This document shows, piece by piece, positions 17,911 through 26,454 of a DNA stretch of 64,000 nucleotides. Made by a program: the position numbers and the translations under genes. Position 1 is the first letter of the stretch; every line of letters begins with the position of its first letter. The notes beneath the pieces were generated by a model, which saw only the letters and a list, made by a program, of their open reading frames with translations, did no database searches and had not been told where the DNA came from. Source of the stretch: Cohnella silvisoli (GTDB lineage Bacteria; Bacillota; Bacilli; Paenibacillales; Paenibacillaceae); assembly GCF_021190915.1 (NCBI RefSeq), contig NZ_JAIOAP010000007.1, forward strand, positions 248,001 through 312,000. Direction: 5' to 3'.

Positions 17911-19482
17911 TTACTCGTTGCCAAGCTGACGTTCCCTATAGTCAACTGGCGATAAACCGGTCATTTTCTTGAACAGCTTGCTGAAATATTTGACATCGTT
18001 AAACCCGGCCCGCTCCGCCACCTCGTAGATTTTAAGCCCGGGATCGCCGATCAGTTCCTTGGCTTTGCCAATGCGAAGTCGGATTAAATAGTCGATAAAA
18101 TTGAGACCGGTATGGTGTTTGAACTGAAGGCAAAAATAGTTCTTGCTCATATGAACGTGGTCTGCGAGCTGCTGAAGCGTTATTTCATTCGTATAATGCG
18201 CCGAGATATAATCGATGGATTTGTCGATAAGCTGCTTATTTCCCTTGAATGTATGCGATCCTGCGGCGTAAGAGCTGCGGTATCCGCGGATCTGCGCCTG
18301 CAGCAGACTAGTCAGCTCTTCAATCGTTTCGCTCCGTTTCAGTTCCTCGAATCCGTCCAGGAGCACGGTCATCTCTTGTTCGTTCATGAATAATGCCGTC
18401 ACGATCTCGAACGCTTCCTTGCGAACCGCGTCCGGCTCCGTCCGCATCGCCGACCATCTGCTAATCCAAGTATGAACGATGGCATCCGCAGCCTCCGTAT
18501 TTCGGGAGTGAGAAGAAGTTCGAAGCTCCTGGAGAAGAATATTTGCGGATTTGATAGCCGGCATCGATTGCTGATGCAACGGAGGCGGCGGTTTCGGCGA
18601 ACCATATACCCCTTTTCCTTCGAAAAATCTCCGTTGGGCCGAATGCCCGCTCTCCCGATATACGGAACGCAACGCTTCGACATCCGTACCGATCGCATAT
18701 CCCACCGTTACGCTTATATTTAGGTCGGTGGACCAAATGCCGCAAATCGCCCGAATGATGGACTCAGGCGATTCGGCTCTTTGGGCGGGAACCGCCAAAA
18801 CCAACGACCTATCCCCTGCAAGGAAAGCAATTCCTTCTTCAACCGTTGCATAGAACGTTTCTTGCATCTCCTCCAACAGCATGCCGACATGCAAATTGCC
18901 GCACTCCTCCTCCGTCTCCCTCAACCCGTTAATGAGCACGGTGCAAAGCGCATAACCGCAGGTCATCCAAAAAGGAACAGTCCCTTGCGATAAACGATCT
19001 TCTTCGTGAACGAGCGCCCGTTTCACTTCCGTTTCCAGCTTCTTGCGGTCATTGGTCAACATCGTCATACGAATAAGCTTACGATCAAGATCGTGACGAC
19101 GATCGTCCTCGATTAGCCGCAGGCATTTACGGACAAGCTCCAATAACCCTTCCGGCTCCAATGTCGGCTTCAACAAATAATCCACTACGCCGAGCTTCAA
19201 TCCTTGCCGAACGTATTCAAAATCGTTATAGCTGCTTACGAGAATAACCTTTGTCTTCGGATATTGCGCCAGCGTCCGTTTCGTTAACTCCAGTCCGTCC
19301 ATAACCGGCATCTTGATGTCGGTAATCAGAATATCGACGGGCTCATTCCGAATGTTCTGCCACGCTTCTTCTCCGTTGGCGAAATCTCCAGCAAGACCGA
19401 TATTTTCATGGCCCCAATCTACCGAAGCCCTTATACCGAAACGAATGACCGGTTCATCGTCTACGATCGCGACCCGATACAT
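17911..19482 (-). CDS. YesN-type response regulator (module C)
   Basis: 523 residues from ATG at 19482, preceded by GAGAGGGGG located in the last codons of the kinase gene; the kinase stop is two bases before this ATG. Receiver domain (about 1-120) with VDDE and phospho-acceptor D55 in ILITDIKMP, K in YLLKP; a long middle region (about 130-420) with no recognised domain; AraC-type helix-turn-helix pair at the C-terminus (ITLQQLADHVHMSKNYFCLQF and YEVAERAGFNDVKYFSKLF). Expected to activate a sugar operon, most likely module D because the binding proteins are paralogous. An upstream frame extension of eight codons is open but has no ribosome site. Confidence 0.92.
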   Translation of the reverse strand: MYRVAIVDDEPVIRFGIRASVDWGHENIGLAGDFANGEEAWQNIRNEPVDILITDIKMPVMDGLELTKRTLAQYPKTKVILVSSYNDFEYVRQGLKLGVVDYLLKPTLEPEGLLELVRKCLRLIEDDRRHDLDRKLIRMTMLTNDRKKLETEVKRALVHEEDRLSQGTVPFWMTCGYALCTVLINGLRETEEECGNLHVGMLLEEMQETFYATVEEGIAFLAGDRSLVLAVPAQRAESPESIIRAICGIWSTDLNISVTVGYAIGTDVEALRSVYRESGHSAQRRFFEGKGVYGSPKPPPPLHQQSMPAIKSANILLQELRTSSHSRNTEAADAIVHTWISRWSAMRTEPDAVRKEAFEIVTALFMNEQEMTVLLDGFEELKRSETIEELTSLLQAQIRGYRSSYAAGSHTFKGNKQLIDKSIDYISAHYTNEITLQQLADHVHMSKNYFCLQFKHHTGLNFIDYLIRLRIGKAKELIGDPGLKIYEVAERAGFNDVKYFSKLFKKMTGLSPVDYRERQLGNE

Positions 19483-19484
19483 GG

Positions 19485-21305
19485 CTATGCCCCCTCTCGC
19501 TGCCAATTATCGTCCACGGGTTTCATCAGCTTCATGAGTACGACAGTTCCGCCTGATTCCCCGTTTACGATTCTCAGCTCCGACCCTGCCGGATAATACA
19601 ACCTAATCCATTCGTGAACGTGCATGAGTCCGATTCCGGTCATTCCTGAATGCTCCGCCTGCTCATATTTGTCTAACTTCAGCACGTACTCCGGTGATAT
19701 TCCTCGTCCGTTATCCCTTATTTCGATCATGATGGCATCGGATGAAGGAAACGCCTTTACCCAGATGTCCCCGTCTCCACCGGTTGGAACGAGCCCGTGA
19801 AAAACGGCATTTTCCACAATAGGCTGAATAAGCATCCTTGGTATCCGGAATGGCACCGCCTCCGTATTGATATCAAGATGCAGCCGGAACGCCGTATCGT
19901 AACGGATTTCAAGGATGGATAAATATTTGCCGACGATATCCAGCTCTTCCGCCAACGATACGAAGCTGCCCTTCTTGCCCATGTTCGCCTCGAGCAAAAG
20001 CACAAGCGCCGACAAAGCTTCGTAAGCTTTAGAGGATTGATTGTAACGAATAAGCCATTTGATCGTGCTGAGAGTATTAAATAGAAAATGCGGGTGAATG
20101 CGGTGCATGACCGCCCTAAGCTCAGCTTGCCGTTTGCTCTCCTGAATGTCGTGCACCTCGTGAACGAGCTCGTCGATTCGCTTGATCATTTTATTGAACT
20201 GGCGGCTCATATGGCCGATTTCGTCCTGCGATCTCACTTCAGTGCGCACGGTGAAGTCGCCGCTTTCCGCTACCTTCATCTGAGATGTCAACTGCTTAAT
20301 CGGCTTAGTTACCTGACGGGCAAGAATGAGGCCGATTACAATCGCAAGCAGCGCAAAACCGACTGCCGACGTCCAGATCATTCTGCGCATATCCGTCAAT
20401 TCGTCCGTAATCTCGTGGATGGGTACTGAACCGACAATACTCCATCCGTTGGATAAGGGCTGCTTGATATTGTAATATCTAATGCCATTGGCTTCATATT
20501 CAAACTCCGCTTCGCTCCCCCGGGATGCCCAGTCGCGTAAACCGCTGTCGGAAAGAGGTTGACCGATTCTCTCCAATCGTCTGTCGATAACGACTTTCCC
20601 TTCATTGTCCACGACGTAAAATCCGCCCGTCTTCCCGAGATGAATTTGACTAATCCTGTCTACGACTTTCTTCCCGTCGAGATTAACGAGCAAATACCCG
20701 ATATCGGCTAGCGACTCGAAATCCTTAATTACTCGGGTGACCGACAATATGAGGTCGTTGTTATCTCCATATCCGCTATAAGGATCGTAAGCGATCGGCC
20801 CCCAAGCCGGTTCGCCGTCCTTCATGCGGGCTAGACGAGCCCATTCCAGGTCCCGGAGCGGTTGAAGATAAACCTTGGACTGCTTAAACGAACCGCTGCC
20901 CCAACTGGTACCTTCCTCCCTTAACACATATAACGTCTTAACGAAAGAGTTGGAGCCTACGAAATTGTTAAGCAGGGTCGAAATATAATCTTTATCCGTT
21001 TTCTCTTCTTCAGTTGTAGGCTGCGTATTGCGTACTGCCTGTTGCAGCTTAACGTCGCTGTACAGCACGTTGGATGCATCCGTTCCCGCGATAATAATCG
21101 AGGACAGCGCATCCGCGGCCTGCCTTACAAGCTGAAGCGAGGATTCGCGAACGTTCTTCTTAACCAACTTCGATGAAGCCGAATAGAACAGCACGCTCGT
21201 CAGCGTCGGAATGAGTATGACCACGAGCAGGGCGAGGATCATCTTCGTTGCGAACCTTCTGCCCCATTGAAGCCGTTGGTTTTTCCTTTGCATGATCTGG
21301 ATCAT
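19485..21305 (-). CDS. YesM-type sensor histidine kinase (module C)
   Basis: 606 residues from ATG at 21305, chosen because GGAGGG sits seven to nine bases upstream; the more distal ATG at 21329 has no such site. TM1 about 22-41, an extracellular Cache-like sensor of about 260 residues (GFYVVDNEGKVVIDRR, GWSIVGSVPIHEI are typical), TM2 about 309-329, HAMP, His_kinase with H406 in HPHFLFNTL, and HATPase ending (PIVENAVFHG, DNGRGISPEY, GIGLMHVHEW). First gene of the kinase-regulator-binding protein unit. It may read the co-encoded lipoprotein's ligand state. Confidence 0.93.
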   Translation of the reverse strand: MIQIMQRKNQRLQWGRRFATKMILALLVVILIPTLTSVLFYSASSKLVKKNVRESSLQLVRQAADALSSIIIAGTDASNVLYSDVKLQQAVRNTQPTTEEEKTDKDYISTLLNNFVGSNSFVKTLYVLREEGTSWGSGSFKQSKVYLQPLRDLEWARLARMKDGEPAWGPIAYDPYSGYGDNNDLILSVTRVIKDFESLADIGYLLVNLDGKKVVDRISQIHLGKTGGFYVVDNEGKVVIDRRLERIGQPLSDSGLRDWASRGSEAEFEYEANGIRYYNIKQPLSNGWSIVGSVPIHEITDELTDMRRMIWTSAVGFALLAIVIGLILARQVTKPIKQLTSQMKVAESGDFTVRTEVRSQDEIGHMSRQFNKMIKRIDELVHEVHDIQESKRQAELRAVMHRIHPHFLFNTLSTIKWLIRYNQSSKAYEALSALVLLLEANMGKKGSFVSLAEELDIVGKYLSILEIRYDTAFRLHLDINTEAVPFRIPRMLIQPIVENAVFHGLVPTGGDGDIWVKAFPSSDAIMIEIRDNGRGISPEYVLKLDKYEQAEHSGMTGIGLMHVHEWIRLYYPAGSELRIVNGESGGTVVLMKLMKPVDDNWQREGA

Positions 21306-21352
21306 CGCGATCGCCCTCCGTGTACCCATTGTACAACGCCTGGCGGAGTTGT

Positions 21353-21371
21353 TGAAAGCACTTACATTATA
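21353..21371 (-). promoter_or_regulatory. Candidate promoter (-10 TATAAT) with overlapping cre-like box for module C
   Basis: The minus strand shows a perfect -10 hexamer TATAAT (21366-21371) about 60 bp upstream of the kinase ATG, without a good -35, as expected of an activator-dependent promoter. Directly downstream, overlapping the probable start site, is TGTAAGTGCTTTCA (21353-21366), which matches the CcpA cre consensus except for T in place of the core C. Carbon catabolite control is plausible but the mismatch lowers confidence. Confidence 0.45.
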
Positions 21372-21448
21372 ATCAATAATAGGTGTCGTATTTTCCGGAA
21401 TGAGTGTCTAATGTTATGGAAAACATTCACCCTCACTCTGCTTCACCT

Positions 21449-21956
21449 GAATTAACCGGATTTTTCGAGCAACTCCCCGCCGCTGACCCTGACGCACCGG
21501 AATTAATCGACTTTTTCGAGTAACTACCCTCCGCTGACCTCTGACGCACCCGAATTAACCGGATTTTTCGAGCAACTCCCCGCCGCTGACCTCTGCCGCA
21601 CTCGAATTAACCGGATTTTTCGAGCAACTCCCCGCCGCTGACCTCTGCCGCACCCGAATTAATCGACTTTTTCGAGCAACTCCCCGCCGCTGACCTCTGC
21701 CGCACCCGAATTAATCGAATTTTTCGAGCAACTACCTGCCGCTGACCTCTGCCGCACTCGAATTAACCGGTTTTTTCGAGCAACTACCTGCCGCTGACCC
21801 TGATGCACCGGAATTAATCGACTTTTTCGAGTAACTAACCTCCGCTAACCTCTAACGCACCGGAATTAACCGGATTTTTCGAGCAACTCCCCGCCGCTGA
21901 CCTCTGCCGCACTCGAATTAACCGGATTTTTCGAGCAACTACCTGCCGCTGACTTG
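21449..21956. repeat. Array 1: ten head-to-tail units of a 51-52 bp repeat
   Basis: Units begin with GAATTA at 21449, 21500, 21552, 21604, 21656, 21708, 21760, 21811, 21863 and 21915. Eight intervals or so are exactly 52 bp and two are 51. Each unit carries GAATTAAYCG, then TTTTTCGAG, then AACTCCCCGCCGCTG or the variant AACTACCTGCCGCTG, then a CTCTGCCGCACYC-like tail. The unit length is not a multiple of three, so it is not coding. There are no unique spacers, so it is not CRISPR. The array fills the whole gap between the module C promoter and the stop codon of the 21957-22625 gene. It shares period and core with array 2. Confidence 0.95.
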
Positions 21957-22625
21957 CTACTTTTGACGGTATAGAAGAGACACTGCCTTTTCAGTAATCA
22001 TGAACTCATGGCATCTAGTCATACCGCCGCCAATTGAATAGACCAATCCTTTGGATTCCAAATCTCGCAATACTTTTCTGCATGTCTCTTTCTTGAGTTG
22101 CAGCCAAACGGATACGTCCGCCAATTGAAAAGGTTTATTATATAGCAAAGAAAACCTTATAACTTCCCGCTCGTAAACGGGCAACTGGCGCAAACCTACC
22201 CCCTCCGCATTTCCGATTCGGCCGATTAACTCGTAAAGGTTCCGTTGGCAGAAATCCGGTTTCTTCTCAAGCTCATCCCGACTATACGGAAAGTACGTGT
22301 ATCCAAGTGCAGCAACGGAACGCGCACGAGCCCTCTCGAACGAGAAGCGGTCTCTAGTGATCATCTCGGCATGCGTGACGTAGTTATCCTCTTCGAATAC
22401 GGTCCGCAGCAGGGGGTGAAATACGTCGCCATATATTTTCACGCCTGACAGACTTACCATCTCATACTCGAGCACCAAACCCTTGAATGAACCGAGTACC
22501 GGCTGCAGCACCATCTCCAACAGTTTTTTTGTTCCCGTCAAATCCCTCTGAAGCATCTCCAACCTCTGCCCGCCAGCACCTCGAACTTGCTCCTTCCAAA
22601 ATCCTTCATACTCCTTCTCGAACAC
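21957..22625 (-). CDS. Unknown protein with winged-helix-like C-terminus
   Basis: 222 residues from GTG at 22625, with AAAGGAGG eight bases upstream. A longer frame from 22697 would translate through the terminator hairpin at 22654-22687 and has no ribosome site, so I reject it. I do not recognise the family. The N-terminal half is helical and charged; the C-terminal 60 residues (FQLADVSVWLQLKKETCRKV, then LRDLESKGLVYSIGGG) look like a winged helix: helix, turn, recognition helix and a wing ending at a basic strand. It could therefore be a DNA-binding regulator. It lies directly between the module D terminator and array 1; the first repeat base pair falls next to its stop codon. Confidence 0.7.
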   Translation of the reverse strand: MFEKEYEGFWKEQVRGAGGQRLEMLQRDLTGTKKLLEMVLQPVLGSFKGLVLEYEMVSLSGVKIYGDVFHPLLRTVFEEDNYVTHAEMITRDRFSFERARARSVAALGYTYFPYSRDELEKKPDFCQRNLYELIGRIGNAEGVGLRQLPVYEREVIRFSLLYNKPFQLADVSVWLQLKKETCRKVLRDLESKGLVYSIGGGMTRCHEFMITEKAVSLLYRQK

Positions 22626-22640
22626 CCCGACCGCCTCCTT

Positions 22641-22687
22641 TAGAAAAATAAAACGCCGCAAGCTCCGGCAAACAGGAGCAAGCGGCG
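22641..22687 (-). terminator. Rho-independent terminator ending the module D transport operon
   Basis: On the minus strand CGCCGC-TT-GCTCC pairs with GGAGC-TT-GCGGCG around an eight-base loop (22654-22687) and is followed by TTTTATTTTT. It lies just ahead of the ribosome site of the next gene, so it ends the importer transcript or attenuates read-through into that gene. Confidence 0.85.
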
Positions 22688-22763
22688 TGTGCTTCACGCG
22701 AAAAGCTTAATATGTGTTCACGATACCGAATTTCCTGCTGATTGGCAAGTGATTGTTCAAATA

Positions 22764-23007
22764 TCAGTCAGTTGGAGTAGAGTCTCCACTTTCCAACCTG
22801 AATCGAACCGTCTCTCCCGGCTTATAAGCCGCCTTGTCGGTCGAAACGGTTCCTAGCAAGACTGCTATTTCCGAAGAAATCCTGTCAACCCTGATCGGCT
22901 CCGGATCGGCTCCGGATTCCCGCTTGAACATCCCGCTGAGCTCCTACGATAATAAACGCAGCCGCAGCCACGAATCCTTTTCCGAAACCGAGCTTTCCGT
23001 ACAGCAT
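22764..23007 (-). pseudogene. Decayed start of a secreted GH66-like protein
   Basis: An ATG at 23007 with GGAG upstream opens a signal-like peptide (LGFGKGFVAAAAFIIVGA) and stops after about 40 codons. In another frame the following DNA reads RISSEIAVLLGTVSTDKAAY then KPGETVRFRLESG before a stop at 22764. The segment TDKAAYKPGETVRF resembles the beta-domain opening of GH66 dextranase/cycloisomaltooligosaccharide synthases. An 11-bp tandem duplication (22893-22914, GATCGGCTCCG twice) lies at the frame break. Its place immediately after the second permease, where a hydrolase gene is often found, supports a relic. The family assignment rests on a short motif and is tentative. Confidence 0.5.
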
Positions 23008-23020
23008 TCAAATCTCCATC

Positions 23021-23854
23021 TCAGCCTTTAACGGCTCCTTCATTCAAGCCCGACTGCACAAACCGCTTCTGGAAAATCACGTAGATGAGAATAACCGGAA
23101 GCAGCGCGATCATCGAAGCCGCGAAAATTTGCCCGTAGTTCGTCGCGTACTTGTCGTTGAACATGAGAATGGCGATCGGGAGCGTGCGCAACGCCTCGCT
23201 CTTAATAATCGTCAGCGCAAGGAAATATTCCTCCCATGTCGCTTGGAAGATGAAGATAGCGAGCGTTCCCATCGCCGGCAGCGAAAGAGGCAAGTAAATA
23301 TTCCAGTAAATCCTCCAGTTGCCGCCGCCGTCAATTAACACCGATTCTTCCAGTTCCTTCGGGATGCTCTCGAAAAAACCGCGCAGGAAAAACATGTTGC
23401 CGACGACTCCGGTCGCGATGTAGATAAGCCAAAGCCCGGAATACGTGTTGACGAGTCCAAGGTTCTTAACGATTACGAACTGCGGAATGATGTTAATGAC
23501 CGAAGGGATCATCATCGTTAACAGGAATAGGCGGAATACCCCTTCCTTGCCGGGAAACGCAAACCGGGCGAAGCCATAAGCCGTTAAAGAGCTAATCAGA
23601 AGCGCCCCCACCATCGCGACCGAGGTAATGAGCAAGCTGTTCGAAAAATATTGGGCGAAATGGTTCTTGCCCCATACGACCTCATAGTTAATGAAATTAG
23701 GCACTACGTTAAATACTTCTTCAGGCCTCGGCAAGGAGAACGTCGCGGTAAAAAACGAAGTCAGAATCATATAAATAAACGGAAATACGAACAGCATGGC
23801 GCCGGCCACGATGATGGCGTAAACGGCGAGCTTCGTCATCCACTGCGTTTTCAT
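23021..23854 (-). CDS. Carbohydrate ABC transporter permease, MalG/MsmG type (module D)
   Basis: 277 residues with six membrane helices and the EAA loop EESVLIDGGGNWRIYWNIYLP; the ending GLNEGAVKG is the family's usual one. ATG with AAAGGAAG upstream. It follows its MalF-type partner after 15 bp. The two make the membrane channel for the sugar captured by the 24903-26237 lipoprotein, and possibly also for ligand bound by the paralogous lipoprotein at 16580. The relic of a hydrolase gene follows 13 bp past its stop. Confidence 0.92.
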   Translation of the reverse strand: MKTQWMTKLAVYAIIVAGAMLFVFPFIYMILTSFFTATFSLPRPEEVFNVVPNFINYEVVWGKNHFAQYFSNSLLITSVAMVGALLISSLTAYGFARFAFPGKEGVFRLFLLTMMIPSVINIIPQFVIVKNLGLVNTYSGLWLIYIATGVVGNMFFLRGFFESIPKELEESVLIDGGGNWRIYWNIYLPLSLPAMGTLAIFIFQATWEEYFLALTIIKSEALRTLPIAILMFNDKYATNYGQIFAASMIALLPVILIYVIFQKRFVQSGLNEGAVKG

Positions 23855-23869
23855 CCGGAATCTTCCTTT

Positions 23870-24817
23870 CTAGAACAGCCTTTGTTTGCCGATCTTGGTC
23901 ATTTGATAGAACGTGACGGCGAAAACGAGAAGTCCCATCATAACGCCCATTGCAGCCGCTTCCCCGAAGTGGAAGTGCTTAAACGCCTCCATGTAGATTA
24001 GGCTTGGGATAACCTGAGTTTGATTCATCGGCCCGCCTGCCGTAATAAAGTACACCTGCGGAAAAAAGCCGAAAGCGCCGTTGATCAGGTTGATGAGAAC
24101 GAACAGCGTAATCGGGCGCAGCATCGGCAGCGTCACGCGGAAAAATTTGCTGATCGGCGATGCGCCATCGATGTCCGCGGCTTCGTACAAATCGCGGGGG
24201 ATGCCTTGAAGCGCAGCCATGTAGATGACGACTCCCCAGCCGACCGTCTTCCAGATATGGAATAGCCAGATCATGATCATGGCCGACCAATAATGGCTTT
24301 TCCAAGCGATAGGGTCCTTAAGGATCCCGAGGTGAAGCAACGAGAAGTTGACGAAGCCCCCTGCCCCGTCGGCGAACAAATACTTGAACAGAAGCGCTAC
24401 GACAATCCAAGAAGTAACGATCGGCAAATAGTATAACGTCCGGAACGTCACCTTCATCTTGACGAATCGCGTATTGATGACAACGGCAAAGAACACCGCT
24501 AAAAACCAGTTGATCGGCACGGTGACCGCTACGTTGAGGAATGTGTTCTTAAGCGCGATCATGAACTTATGGTTAGGGTCGTCGAAAACTCCGTTATAGT
24601 TGTCCCAGCCAATCCAAGGGCTCTGGGTCCCGGGCAAAATGTTGAATTCCTGGAAGCTGAGCTTGATGTTCTGGATCATCGGATACACAACGAAGACGAG
24701 AACGCCGACAATCCCGACAGCGACGAAAGGTAGCACGTTCAACCACTGTTTGAGGCCGATTCGCAGACGGGTTTTCTTCATTGGCTTGGGGTTTCCGGAC
24801 AGCATAACTTGCGCCAC
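23870..24817 (-). CDS. Sugar ABC transporter permease, MalF/MsmF type (module D)
   Basis: 315 residues from a GTG (24817) with GGAGG eight bases upstream. Cytoplasmic N-terminus of about 28 residues, then helices beginning VLPFVAVGIVGVLVFVVYP; EAA motif EAADIDGASPISKFFRVTLP. It lies 85 bp after the binding-protein gene, with its partner 15 bp downstream. Together they follow the ordinary MsmEFG order with the ATPase encoded elsewhere. Confidence 0.92.
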   Translation of the reverse strand: MAQVMLSGNPKPMKKTRLRIGLKQWLNVLPFVAVGIVGVLVFVVYPMIQNIKLSFQEFNILPGTQSPWIGWDNYNGVFDDPNHKFMIALKNTFLNVAVTVPINWFLAVFFAVVINTRFVKMKVTFRTLYYLPIVTSWIVVALLFKYLFADGAGGFVNFSLLHLGILKDPIAWKSHYWSAMIMIWLFHIWKTVGWGVVIYMAALQGIPRDLYEAADIDGASPISKFFRVTLPMLRPITLFVLINLINGAFGFFPQVYFITAGGPMNQTQVIPSLIYMEAFKHFHFGEAAAMGVMMGLLVFAVTFYQMTKIGKQRLF

Positions 24818-24902
24818 GGCTATAGCCTCCCTCTTTCGGATGACGACAACCGCACCGGACGAAAAACCGCCGGTACGGTCGTCGGATTATAAGCCGGATA
24901 GG

Positions 24903-26237
24903 TTATCCGCCCAATACCGCGTTGATCTGCTTGACCGCATCGTTCAATGCGTCCGCGGCGGATTGTTCTCCGCGGATCGCTTTCTCGAAGCTGAGGTTAA
25001 ATATCGTCTCCATCTCGCCCCATTGCGGGATCGGGGTCCGTGGCAGCGCCGTATTCAACTGTTCGATGAACGGCGCAATATACGGATTCTTGCTCGTATC
25101 GATCGCGTTCGCCGCATTCTTGTTGGTAGGAATCATCCCCGCCTCGACCATCACTTGCTGAGGCTCTTCGCCAAGCATCCATTTCATGAAAGTCCATGCT
25201 TCTTCCGGATGCTTGGAGTTGGAGAAGGAGACGAGGTCTTCGCCGCCGACGACGGAATGGCTGCCGCCCGGTCCGGCGGGAAGCAATGCCCGCACGGTTT
25301 TGTCGATCGGATTGAACTTGTTCGCCGCGTCGCCCATCAGAATGCTGAAAAACCACGGACCGTCGTCGATCATCATATATTGACCCGATTTGAGACCGTC
25401 CCAAGCGCCTGGCTCGCCGCCGAGCAGCGCAGGAATGACGAGGCCTTCCTTGTTCCAGCCCACGATCGTTTCCAATGCTTTAATGCTGTCTGGACTATTC
25501 AGATAACCGTCTACCTTCGTGTAATCCTCGTTTGTCACTTGACCGCCAAGGCTCCAGAAATACGGAAGCAAACCCCATGCGTGGATACCGGAAATTCCGA
25601 TTCCCTGTTTCTTCTTCCCTTTCAGCGTGCGCGCCGCTTGGACTAATTCGTCCATTGTGGCAGGCGCATGGTCCAAACCGGCTTCCTTTAACGTATCCGC
25701 GTTGTAGATGGCGATCTTGGTGTTCGTATTGAGCGGAACGCCATAATAATCTCCTTTGTAGAAATTCGTCTGCAACGGACTTTCGAATACGCTTGATTTT
25801 ACGTCGTCAAAACCCGGAAGATCGCTCAGCTTCTTAAGCGCTCCCTTGGAAGCGAGCTCAGGCACCCAAATGATGTCCATCCGCATCAAGTCCGGCGCGG
25901 CGTCGCCCGCTACTGCCGCGATGACCTGGTCCTTTAAGCCTTCATAAGGCATACGGGTCAGTTTCAGCTCGATATTCGGATAGGCTTTCTCGAACATCGG
26001 TTTGATTTTCTCGACGAGTACCTTCTCTTCCGAATCGGAATACGTGTGCCAATACTCGATCGTGACTTTCTCCGCCGGTTCCGGAGATTTCTCCTCCGAA
26101 GCCTTCGCAGAGCTTTCGGCTGGCTTGGCCGAAGATGCGCTGTCGCTCGGGCTCGCCGTATTGTTGCTGCCCCCTCCGCACGCTGCCAAAACGAATACGA
26201 GCGCAAAAACCAAAATAATGGATAACCGCTTTCTCAT
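24903..26237 (-). CDS. Sugar ABC transporter substrate-binding lipoprotein (module D)
   Basis: 444 residues; signal peptide with lipobox LAAC (Cys about 20) and a Ser/Ala/Pro/Lys-rich linker to about residue 58. The binding domain carries WHTYSDSEEK, YYGVPLNTNTK and GGEDLVSFSNSKHPEEAW. It is a close paralogue of the module C lipoprotein at 16580-17887. A consensus cre box and a -10-like CATAAT lie upstream (26285-26324), so its expression should fall when a preferred sugar is present. With ThuA and a Gfo/Idh dehydrogenase encoded upstream on the same strand, the ligand may be a disaccharide processed through a 3-keto intermediate; that is inference. Confidence 0.93.
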   Translation of the reverse strand: MRKRLSIILVFALVFVLAACGGGSNNTASPSDSASSAKPAESSAKASEEKSPEPAEKVTIEYWHTYSDSEEKVLVEKIKPMFEKAYPNIELKLTRMPYEGLKDQVIAAVAGDAAPDLMRMDIIWVPELASKGALKKLSDLPGFDDVKSSVFESPLQTNFYKGDYYGVPLNTNTKIAIYNADTLKEAGLDHAPATMDELVQAARTLKGKKKQGIGISGIHAWGLLPYFWSLGGQVTNEDYTKVDGYLNSPDSIKALETIVGWNKEGLVIPALLGGEPGAWDGLKSGQYMMIDDGPWFFSILMGDAANKFNPIDKTVRALLPAGPGGSHSVVGGEDLVSFSNSKHPEEAWTFMKWMLGEEPQQVMVEAGMIPTNKNAANAIDTSKNPYIAPFIEQLNTALPRTPIPQWGEMETIFNLSFEKAIRGEQSAADALNDAVKQINAVLGG

Positions 26238-26284
26238 CGACTTGTTTCCCCCAATGGATTAGATTTGACCTTCGTTACGCCTTC

Positions 26285-26324
26285 ATTATGGAGGGACCCG
26301 CACATGTTCAGTAACCGCTTACAT
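26285..26324 (-). promoter_or_regulatory. cre box and candidate promoter of the module D importer
   Basis: The minus strand reads ATGTAAGCGGTTACTG at 26309-26324. This fits the B. subtilis CcpA consensus WTGNAANCGNWNNCWW at every position but the last. A -10-like CATAAT (26285-26290) follows at a distance that places the cre over the weak -35, the geometry of catabolite repression. It is about 72 bp upstream of the binding-protein ATG. Confidence 0.8.
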
Positions 26325-26378
26325 TACGCAAAAGGGGTACATCTTTCCTGCATTAACTAACCCTTTCTCCCCATAAAT

Positions 26379-26426
26379 CAAAAAAGGTGTCAAACCTTCC
26401 GAATAAAGATCGGAAGGTTTGACACC
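26379..26426 (-). terminator. Rho-independent terminator after thuA
   Basis: A perfect 16-bp stem (GGTGTCAAACCTTCCG and complement, 26386-26426) with a nine-base loop, followed on the minus strand by six T. It separates the Gfo/Idh-ThuA transcript from the cre-controlled importer operon. Confidence 0.92.
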
Positions 26427-26454
26427 AGAAAAGAGCGTTAGAACGTGGCCCATC

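Noticed and set aside
21449..21956. CRISPR array
   Set aside because: The whole 52-bp unit repeats; there are no unique spacers, no leader and no cas genes. Array 2 fails for the same reason.
22626..22697. Upstream start for the wHTH-like gene
   Set aside because: The extra codons lie in a terminator hairpin and T-tract and lack a ribosome site, whereas GTG 22625 has a strong one.
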